Origin: Mnemiopsis leidyi
Taxonomy: Eukaryota; Ctenophora; Tentaculata; Lobata; Bolinopsidae
Length of the DNA stretch: 40,356 nt
Assembly (NCBI GenBank): GCA_000226015.1
Contig: JH156025.1
Span: forward strand, 39,362 to 79,717
Reading direction: 5' to 3'
Below the pieces are notes generated by a model. It was not told the DNA's origin. It did no database searches and was given only the letters and a program-made list of their open reading frames with translations. Below, one piece after another: positions 32,196-40,356 of the stretch. Position 1 is the first letter of the stretch. Every line of letters begins with the position of its first letter. A program made the position numbers and the translations under genes.

Positions 32196-35100
32196 ATGTG
32201 GAAGGTAGCCAGCATATCACTGTTTCTACTTATCATTTTCGTTGGTGGTAATGGTGACGTCGAAATTGGAGGTGAGTGAAATATATCGTTCGAGAAGTCA
32301 TAACAACCACATAATGGTGTAATACACAATTTTAAAATTGTTTTCTAAGATTTGATTTTATGGTGATTTGGCTATACGGATACCTTTACCAATGTAAAAT
32401 AAAAAACTACCAAATTATCCCTAACCAAAAATTTGGTTTAACTCGATGTGAAAGCAGATGCGAAAGAAGGGATCATGGAAGCGGAGGATGTAGTAGTAAA
32501 AGACGAAGAGGAATCCATCTCTTGTGCATTTGATCCTGACGATGAGCGGTTCAAGGGCGTTGGTAAGTGTTATAAGTTGTCATACAGTAATACATTCTCT
32601 ATTTGCTTATTTGATCAGCACGAAAATTCATCTGAATACCGATAAAGAAAGGTATTTTGGTCACGAATCGCTTAAATTTTATCGAGTGACAGCGTACACA
32701 AGATTTCTGACTGACCCTCCCCAAAAATATCTTTCCTCATTGCTATTAATCATTATGATTAAACTTGCATCAAATGCACTTTGTATGTTTGTGGAACGCA
32801 TACTCCAATCACTCCTATATTAACCGATGATATTTTCCCAGATCCATCAGAACAGAACACGATCGACAAACTGATCCAGAAGATCCAGGGTACCCCAATG
32901 GGAGGAATGGTTCGAAGACTAATTAAGCGTAACATAGAAAAACGTGAGTAATTTCTAAAGGAGGCAATTTTAGCAAATTCATATAATCGATGGGTGCAAG
33001 AGTTTTCAAAAGGGAAAAAAAGTACTTAAGAACCCGAGCTTCGGATAGGAAGAACACAAATTCACAAAATGTTCAATCATTTGATTGACAATGATTTAAA
33101 CTTTTTCTTTCACTCCATTCAGCCAACTCGTTGATAAGACGGTTGCTGGGAAACACTATGCAGGATCCACATGATGAAAACTTTGAGGAGGGTGAAATAA
33201 ATGTTGAAAAACCTGTCTATGGTCCAACGATGAGTTTAATCACAACGATTTTTGGAGAGACAAGAACTGTCGTTGTAAGTAATTGTTAGACTTTGCGATA
33301 CCTTCCTAAAAAGTTTTTCAAGTAATCAATCAATCTAAAGTTTACCGATCAACACATGTCTTTTACCATATATACCATTATAAGATTATACCACGAAATT
33401 ATTAATTGAGCTTACTTTACATTCTCATAAGGTCACAAGGGTAAATAAATCCTTGAAAGGTTACCTTGAATCTTTTGGCTTCTTCGCAAAATTTAATTAC
33501 CTTTATAACAAAAACACTGCATGTCCTCTTATACGGCTCATTTCAGCTACTTTCTAGGCATTACAGCATCTCAAAAAGCCAAAACTTGTTTATTTATACC
33601 GGTATTATCTCAAAAATATTTTAATATCCAGAATTTATTTTCAGGGTTACCTAAAATCTTTTGGGTTCTTCGCAAAGGTGCTCGGTATGTCCCCCAATAA
33701 AATGGAAAACTATCAAGGATCGGTGAGGGGAAATCACATATGTGGCTATTTCGAATGCTCATTGTTGTAATCGTATGTACTCGTATGAAAACTCAGAGTT
33801 CATGGAATCAGAACCTATTAGAATATATATAAATTAGTACAAATTATAATCAAATATATCTAATATAATACTCATTGCTCGAGCAAGATTTCGATTAAAT
33901 AGATGATACGCAACAAACTTAACTTTTCAAAGCTGTTTCGAATTTTTGTCCTCATTTTTCTAATCTGACTAACTGACTAAGAAAATAATCCCTTTCATAC
34001 TTTGATAGTCTGACATATTATCAATCTTTTTGCTTACAGATCCCTCCGTGTGCGATAACACTGGCGGTGAAAGAATTTCAAGTGTTTAACAACTTGGAAC
34101 CTACTGGAAGACTGACTAAAGAAACCAGAGCTCTCATGGCTAAAGATAGGTGTGGTAATCCTGATGTCGGTTGTGGTGAGTAAAATCAAAACTTGAAAAA
34201 AGACAGACAATGGGGAAGCATGTGACGCAGTGTCCTTAATAAAATGTATAGCCAGCTCAAGTTAAGAGTTGATTAACCAATAGATTTCTTACTTGATTAG
34301 TTGATTCGAGTATCAACTCCAGAATTCTTAAAACACCCACATTAAGAGATTTGGAAAATATTTTAACAAGATCACTATAAGTAACTCTCTCAGAGACAGC
34401 TGAGTGCGCTGCTGAAAAGGAAGCCGAGGAAAGTTCGGATTACTTGGATAGAAGAAGAAGATCTCTTAAAAGAGAAAAGAGATGGGATGTTGTGACCGGG
34501 AGAACTTGGCGCAACAACATCTTCAAGTAAATCTGAAATGTACTTTAGATATGAAAGTTGCTGGCATTGGCAGAACATATATAATATTTCTACTTTTGTA
34601 TTCATGCAACCTACTGAGCATATCATGGCATATATTTCCGTGGAAATTTTAAAATTCTATGCGTTTAAATGGCCTTTTTACTAAAAGCTTGCATATATAG
34701 TGATCACTTATCATGGGTTAAAAGTAAGGAGTTTTCATAATAACTTTGAGGCATCTCCCCAGGTATTACTACAAATCGTACACCGACGATTTAACTAAAG
34801 CAGTACAAAGGAAAGAAATTGAGAAGTCACTTAGGGAATGGTCTGAAGTTGCTGATGTCAGTTTCGTAGAGGTACCTACAAGCACAATTGTTTTCAAATC
34901 AACTCCAGTTTTCTCTCCTGCATGAATATAGTTCTATTAATGGAATTTTATGAAAAATCATTCATACTACTAAGTTCAATCATAGCTAATCTAACAGGTA
35001 GCCAACGAACGAGAAGCTGACGTTGTTGTTGGTTTCGGAGGCGGTGACCACGGAGACAGATACCCATTTTCTGGTCCTGGTGGGGTACTGGCTCACGGGT

Positions 35101-36444
35101 TCTATCCTCGCAAGGGAGATGTAAGTAAAACAAAGTCATTGAAACTCAATTCTAACTTTAGAGAATAACCTCATTCATCTGCAGCCTCATCATGCTATAT
35201 TTGTATTCCGCAAAAAGTGTGTGTCATTGAATAAGAATCTATTTCACACATTAACGCAAACCCCCTTTCCTGATTCATCACAGACGCCGATGTTAATGTT
35301 ATTATTAAAAATCGCTTATTTGATTGTTTAATTTTCGAAATTAATATCCTCAGATGCATTTCGACGATGACGAATTGTACACAGCAAACTCATTCAGCGG
35401 AACTAACCTGTACTACGTAGCGACCCACGAGTTTGGTCACGTGTTAGGAATCAGACATAGCAACATTCGGGGAGCTATTATGGGTCCTTACTACCCAGGT
35501 AAAATTTGTTTACGAGATGTCTTTTGCTTGATTTTGATAACTAATTATCGGGTTATACTTTTGGAAATTGGTAAATATTCTAACTTGGAGAACATTTCAC
35601 TTGAAAAAGCCAACTCAATCAACTTCTTTGTATATTCTTACGGAATATAAGGGATCAGATAAGATTTTTTTGCTGTAAATCATTGTTGTGAAAATCTGTT
35701 TTTCAGGATTCCAAGCAGATATCAAATTAGATGATGACGACATTGGGGCTGCAAGACAACTTTTTGGTAGGTTATAACACGAAACACATTGGATGGATAG
35801 AAGACCTTTTAGACTTAGTACATTCTTAAATTCGTAATTATGCCATCAAGACATTGTTCTTTTTAGTCCTCAGTAATTGTCTTATATTTGATAGATAATA
35901 CTAATAGCTAGATGTCAACTGCTCCTTTTATTCCTAAAATTTGGTAGCTTAAAAGCATAATGAATTTGTTATTTTTTCAGGAGAGGGTGTAGGTACAGTG
36001 ACACCACTGCAACAACCCGGAGATGCTGGAGATTCAGATGGAGGAGGTGACCAAGGTGAAACAGAAGAGGGACCCGGACCAGACAACATAGAGGAGGGGC
36101 CTGGACCAGACAACATAGAAGAGGGACCCGGACCAGACAACATAGAGGAAGGACCTGGACCAGACAACATAGAAGAGGGACCTGGGCCAGACAATATTGG
36201 TAAGATTTGTAAATGACAAATATGAAAAAGCACGATACCAAAAAAGGGATTGTGCGTAATGAGCAGCGTCCGTGATCGTCAAACAGGTCAAATGTAAAGC
36301 ATAGCTTTGTTATAGAAAGCCAGGTGAACTGATTCCATATCTAATAAAGTTATAACTTCAGATGAGATAGTGCCGCTAGATAATGAAGAGGAATCATCTA
36401 CGGAGGAAGGCTACGGACCAGACAACATCGGTTTGATATTGTAA
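32196..36444 (+). CDS. MMP-B: pro-matrix-metalloproteinase, 13 exons, possibly fused to MMP-C
   Basis: Exons: 32196-32271, 32455-32562, 32842-32943, 33123-33274, 33645-33722, 34040-34175, 34394-34526, 34763-34871, 34998-35120, 35354-35498, 35707-35766, 35981-36199, 36362-36430 (or on to a stop at 36442-36444). Signal peptide [20 protein letters not shown], then the same pro-region as MMP-A ([33 protein letters not shown]), switch RCGNPDVGC, basic sites RRRR and REKR before WDVVTGRTW, zinc helix [11 protein letters not shown] and Met-turn [10 protein letters not shown]. There are no TSP1 or F5/8C-like exons; instead an acidic (EEGPGPDNI)5 linker follows. Three ends are possible: read-through of the exon 12 donor (stop at 36216), read-through after exon 13 (stop 36444), or splicing of exon 13 (GT at 36431) into MMP-C at 36604. 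Exon 2 may start at 32458 instead. Confidence 0.88.
33459..33498 (+). pseudogene. Relic copy of MMP exon 5 inside MMP-B intron 4
   Basis: GGTTACCTTGAATCTTTTGG and following bases would encode [12 protein letters not shown], matching the first half of exon 5 ([12 protein letters not shown]). The acceptor has decayed (TTGAAA where MMP-C has TTTCAG) and the second half plus donor are lost. Flanking intron sequence (ATTCTCATAAGGTCAC, AATAAATCC) is the same as that directly before the working exon 5 of MMP-C, so the relic occupies the ancestral position. Confidence 0.85.
36064..36198 (+). repeat. 5 x 27-bp coding repeat (EEGPGPDNI)
   Basis: Five 27-bp units encode EEGPGPDNI in series at the end of MMP-B exon 12; a diverged unit (EEGYGPDNI) closes exon 13. 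MMP-A has one related unit ([13 protein letters not shown]) in exon 20. It is an acidic, Pro/Gly-rich flexible linker. Confidence 0.97.
36343..36348 (+). terminator. AATAAA, possible intronic polyadenylation signal
   Basis: AATAAA lies in intron 12 of MMP-B, 127 bp after the stop codon met when the exon 12 donor is read through (TGA at 36214-36216). It could end a short MMP-B mRNA. The motif is common in AT-rich DNA, so this is tentative. Confidence 0.3.
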
Positions 36445-36603
36445 AGTATAATACTGATAGCATGATAGCTATCCATTGTATGTTCTATATTTTTCCATCA
36501 ATTGTGCGCCATCTGGCATACTCGAAAAAGCATGCCAGCTGAGAGGCCAAGGTAACTGAAGCAAGGTTACTGAAGTTACAAACTTTATATCTTAAAACTT
36601 CAG

Positions 36604-39600
36604 AAGAAATGGCGACTGTGGAAGAGGGAGTGGAAAACGAAACAGAGGATAAAAATGAAGATGAAGAGGTTGTGGAAGAAGAAAAAGATGAAGAGGTTGT
36701 GGAAGAAGGAGAAGAAGAAGAGGTTGTGGAAGAAGAAGAAGATGAAGAGGTTGTGGAAGAAGAAGAAGATGAAGAGGTTGTGGAAGAAGAAAAAGATGAA
36801 GAGGTTGTGGAAGAAGGAGAAGAAGAAGAGATTGAAGAAGAAGAAGAAGAGGAGGATTTGGTAGTGAAAAACGAAGAAGAAGCCATCTCTTGTGCATTCG
36901 ATCCTGAGGATGAGCGGTTCAAAGGCGTCGGTAAGTATTACAATTTGTTGAACATTCTCTTATCGTACACAAACAATCACATCAATACCAATTAAGAATT
37001 AATTGTCAATTTAAAGAATTGTAAAATGCCTACAAAATTGCCCTCATCAGCCAATGGGTTTTCCCAGATCCATCAGAACAAAACACGATCGACAAACTGA
37101 TCCAGAAGATTCAGGGGACCCCAATGGGAGGAATGATTCGGAGACTCATCAAACGTAACATAGAAAAACGTGAGTTAAATACAAATGGGGAAATTCGACA
37201 GACTTGACAAGTAAAAAGTACCGGGTACACTAAAATAATGAAATCACTTTATTTTTTATTGCATAATGTTGGGATGACTCTGACTTAAAAACAGAACACA
37301 ATCTGCCGCGTAGTAGTATTGTATAGCTGAAAGCACGGTGTCAACCTACACGGCAGATTCTTGTTCACAAGCCGTGTAGCAGGGAACCAGATAAGGCTAA
37401 TCCGGTAAACGGGCATAGTTAAACACTGTACTTCCATCTTAGGACATGTAAACAACTAGGAATTATTTCCTAGTGTTTAAAGTTCACGAGACAAAGCTGT
37501 GCAATTCAGCAAAATCCAAAGGATCATTCCAGAGGCTGGGCGCAAAAGCAGCCACGGTCATATATATACGTATCGTATAGCTGAAAGCACGGTGTCAACC
37601 TACACGGACCGCTCTTATCTGGCCGATTCCTGTTTACAACCCATGTTATAGCAGGGGAGCAGATAAAGCTAAACCGGTAAACGGGCATAGTTGAACACCG
37701 TACTTCCATCTTAGGACTTGTAAACAACTAGGAAATATTTCCTAGTGTTTACAGTTCACGAGACGAAAGCTGTGAAATTCAGCAAAATCCAAAGGATCAT
37801 TCCATTGAGGCTGGGCGCAAAGCAGCCACGGTCATGGATATCTGGCCGATCCCTGTTTACAAGCCGTGTAGCACTTCATAAGTAAAGGTAAAGAACAGAT
37901 TCATAGTGTGCATGCAAATTCAAGTTTCATCACGAATCAGAAGCTTATGAGTAAGTCCAGAATTCCGTGAAACACTTAATGTTATTAACGAACTAACGAA
38001 GAATAATATTTCCTCCCCTCCACTCAGCCAACTCGTTGATAAGACGGTTGCTGGGAAACACTATGCAGGATCCACATGATGAAAACTTTGAGGAGGGTGA
38101 AATAAATGTTGAAAAACCTGTCTATGGTCCAACAATGAGTTTAATAACAAAGATCTTTGGAGAAACAAGAACTGTCGTTGTAAGTAATTGGTAGACTTTG
38201 CGATACCTTCTAAAGAAGTTCCTCAAGTAATCAACAAATAAAAGTTCACCGATCAACATGCATGGCTTATTTTACCATATAAGATTATACCACGAAATTT
38301 TTAATTGAGGTTTATTTAAGATTCTCATAAGGTCACTAAGATGAATAAATCCTTTCAGGGCTACCTGAGATCTTTTGGCTTCTTTGCAAAAGTGTTGGGT
38401 TTGTCTCCCAATAAGATGGAAAACTATCAAGGATCGGTAAGATGAAATTATTCAGTAGTGCTGACTGTCGCTGTAGGATGGTGCATACCTTCGCTCTTTA
38501 CCATAAATTGTTTGGCTAATAAAAATATTTTCTTTGGTCAACAAAAAATCAACGGAGAGTAATGAATCTGAAATGTGCGAACTTCAAACTTTTCATTTGT
38601 TTTTTGTTTACAGATCCCTCCGTGTGCGATTACACTGGCTGTGAAAGAATTTCAAGTGTTCAACAACTTGGAACCTACTGGAAGACTGACAAAAGAAACA
38701 AGAGAACTTATGGCTAAAGAAAGGTGTGGTAATCCCGATGTCGGTTGTGGTGAGTAAAATCAAAACTTCTTCGGACTAAAAACATTCGGTACAGCTGTAC
38801 TTTTTCCTTTGAGTATATCCAGTTGATAGTTGTATGCAATGCAAATTTAGGTAATTTCCTAACACATGGAACAGCCTGAGTCGCACAAATCCTATTCTGT
38901 AAACCTGAGTTGCTCCGTAAGGAGGCACTGAAGTAGCTGTGGGGGAAGTGGCATTTTCAGCCGTAGCTGTACCAGATCGTCCAGACATAGTCTGGTGACT
39001 GGCCGATTTACCATTACCAGGGAATGACCCCTTTCTGGTACTTGGGAGGTGCAAATAAAACCACCCATCAGACAAGTTGTATGACTCACAAGTTTCTGTT
39101 TCATTTGATGTTGTCAACTGTAGATTCGAAAAATATCTCAACAAGATCACTATAACTATCACTGTAACTCTCTCAGAGACAGCTGAGTGCGCTGCTGAGA
39201 AGGAAGCCGAGGAAAGTTCGGATTACCTGGATAGAAGAAGAAGATCTCTTAGTAGAGAAAAAAGATGGGATGTTGTGACCGGGAGAACTTGGCGAAACAA
39301 TATCTTCAAGTGAATCCACAAGCCACTCTGATCTCACATTCTCACAATCGTGGAGTTCATTCAATTATTCACGGAAATTAAAAACACTTGTATAATAGTC
39401 AAAATTAAAAAGGCTTGGCCATCCATAAAATTTTTTAACCAACCTAAACTTGTGCCTGCAGTAGTAAATTGTGTCTGAAGTATTAATTCATTTATTTAAT
39501 CTATTATATAGATGATATTCAGATGGTATTCAGAGGGCATTAATGTAATGTACCGTGAACTGGTCCCAAGTCCAGTCGCCATCTTGTCATTTATATCAAA

Positions 39601-40004
39601 TAACCGTGTTTAGTCATTGACTACTGATAATAAAGAAACTTTCCATAGGTATTACTATGAATCGTACACCGACGATTTAACTAAAGCAGTACAAAGAGCA
39701 GAGATTGAGAAGTCTCTCAGGGAGTGGTCTGAAGTCGCGGATATCAGTTTTGTTGAGGTACTGAAATCTGAAACATTTCTTAGTTCTCTTTTGACAATTG
39801 ATCACTCATATAGATAGAATCTGGAGGAAAATATATTTTGATACTTATGATCTCTGCCATTCTTAATAGCTAATGTAACAGGTAGCCAACGAACGAGAAG
39901 CTGACGTTGTTGTTGGATTCGGAGGTGGTGACCACGGAGACAGATACCCATTCTCTGGTCCCGGTGGGGTGCTAGCTCACGGCTTCTACCCTCGCAAGGG
40001 AGAT
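36604..40004 (+). CDS. MMP-C: pro-MMP unit, 8 exons in window, 3' end outside
   Basis: Exons: 36604-36930, 37068-37169, 38028-38179, 38359-38436, 38614-38749, 39177-39309, 39649-39757, 39882-40004. They correspond one to one with MMP-B exons 2-9. They encode an acidic stretch, ISCAFDPEDERFKGV, the helical pro-region, the peptidoglycan-binding-like helix, switch [13 protein letters not shown] and REKR before WDVVTGRTW, and the catalytic domain as far as [16 protein letters not shown] and [10 protein letters not shown]. The HExxH exon must lie right of the window. No exon 1 (signal peptide) was found. A stand-alone start would be ATG 36609, giving MATVEEGVENETED with no signal peptide. Joining to MMP-B exon 13 is in phase and yields GPDNIEEMATVEE. 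I favour fusion, but two genes or an unseen first exon cannot be excluded. Confidence 0.85.
36655..36850 (+). repeat. Purine-rich coding repeat (DEEVVEEE)
   Basis: Imperfect 30-bp units based on GATGAAGAGGTTGTGGAAGA encode DEEVVEEE/G repeats. The coding strand is almost all purine for about 200 bp. The protein segment is highly acidic and probably disordered. It replaces the shorter acidic segment at this position in MMP-B exon 2. Confidence 0.95.
37316..37875. repeat. ~255-bp tandem repeat, two copies plus a partial third, in MMP-C intron
   Basis: Copy 1 about 37316-37568, copy 2 about 37569-37835, then a partial copy to about 37875. Shared markers in order: GTATAGCTGAAAGCACGGTG, CGGTAAACGGGCATAGTT, GTACTTCCATCTTAGGAC, CAAAATCCAAAGGATCATTC, CAGCCACGGTCAT. 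Each full copy holds an inverted repeat around ACTAGGAA/TTCCTAGT (near 37454-37473 in copy 1). The matching MMP-B intron is only 179 bp and lacks it, so it was inserted after the B/C split. Confidence 0.92.
38776..39125. other. Insertion in MMP-C intron between exons 38749 and 39177
   Basis: The matching MMP-B intron is 218 bp, this one 427 bp. Both begin GTGAGTAAAATCAAAACTT and both end with ACAAGATCACTATAA and CTCTCTCAG, so the middle is the difference. The extra sequence carries an open frame on the minus strand (39162-38776) with no recognised domain. A transposon fragment or other insert is possible. Confidence 0.6.
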
Positions 40005-40050
40005 GTGAGTGGAGAAGCTGTTAGAGCTAGGAATCAAATCAGATTCAATA

Positions 40051-40356
40051 TTAGGTTGTCCCATAATGATTGGCAATACCGAACTGCAAGATTCATTTTA
40101 CACACGAATCCTAAAAACGAAACATTGTTGTAATTTTTGGACCTTTGTGGACTTAAGTGCCAAATTTTGTGAGTTTTCGATCATTCTAAGTTATTCTAAA
40201 GAACGGAAATTCAAGTTAAGTCAGAGCATGCGCGTCATGTCGGACTAAAAATCACTTTAATACACTCTAAAAGTTAGAGAGCCCAGCTGTGCCAGCAACA
40301 TCAAGTATTCATCGCTATTGATTGATATCAGTTCATTCATCGGTCTAGTAGTCACA
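40051..40356. mobile_element. Possible mariner-like element end
   Basis: TTAGGTTGTCCCATAATGAT at 40051-40070 looks like terminal repeats of some mariner-family elements (TTAGGTTG then a CCCATA-type core) and sits in an AT-rich TA context. No transposase frame and no opposite terminus are visible before the window ends. Tentative. Confidence 0.25.

Noticed and set aside
35949..36241. Minus-strand repeat proteins opposite the 27-bp repeat
   Set aside because: Antisense frames of the EEGPGPDNI coding repeat in MMP-B exon 12.
36485..36922. Minus-strand serine-rich open frame of 145 codons (and a leucine-rich one beside it)
   Set aside because: They are the antisense shadow of the acidic GAA/GAG repeat in MMP-C exon 36604-36930.

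Overview
This is an AT-rich animal (metazoan) nuclear window. Genes are split into many short exons (about 25-330 bp) with GT-AG introns of about 50-860 bp. The protein families seen are metazoan extracellular ones: adhesion GPCR with GPS site, pro-matrix-metalloproteinases, thrombospondin type-1 repeats and F5/8C/fucolectin-like domains. The style fits an early-branching or other invertebrate. A ctenophore or cnidarian is my best guess, but nothing in the sequence fixes the phylum. Because exons are short, all gene models were built by hand from splice sites, reading-frame phase and family similarity. Exon lengths were checked so that phases join without frame breaks.

Layout. (1) Minus strand, 341-6976: an adhesion-type GPCR, 20 exons seen, open at both ends. 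From N to C it has a galactose-binding-like region, ephrin-receptor/TNFR-like Cys-rich repeats, a Cys-containing stalk, a GAIN-like region, a GPS and a class B2 seven-helix domain. (2) 6977-12521: no gene recognised; holds an old diverged direct repeat and small dispersed repeats. (3) Minus strand, 12522-16094: a complete 10-exon, 378-residue NAD-binding SDR/epimerase-like protein with an N-terminal signal peptide and a C-terminal RDEL, so probably in the ER lumen. (4) 16095-19777: intergenic, with a cluster of palindromic TTGGCGCCAA motifs. (5) Plus strand, 19778-30384: MMP-A, 29 exons, about 978 residues: signal peptide, long pro-region, cysteine switch, furin site, zinc catalytic domain, two TSP1 repeats, F5/8C-like domain, an unrecognised four-cysteine helical module, and a second F5/8C-like domain. 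There is no hemopexin domain. (6) 30385-32195: intergenic with a near-perfect 54-bp inverted repeat. (7) Plus strand, 32196 to the right edge: MMP-B and MMP-C, tandem relatives of MMP-A.

The most interesting point is that MMP-C has no visible signal-peptide exon of its own. Only about 160 bp separate the last MMP-B exon from the first MMP-C exon, and the two join in phase and restore the repeated GPDNIEE linker motif. The sequence therefore suggests one gene encoding two complete pro-MMP units in series. Competing MMP-B 3' ends (stops at 36216 and 36444, an AATAAA at 36343) would give a single-unit form. A second theme is that short tandem duplications sit repeatedly on exon-intron borders in three different genes.

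The three MMP units share exon layout and intron phase. The catalytic exons of A and B are much more alike than their neighbouring exons, which suggests gene conversion. All gene products here except possibly a stand-alone MMP-C are predicted to enter the secretory pathway.
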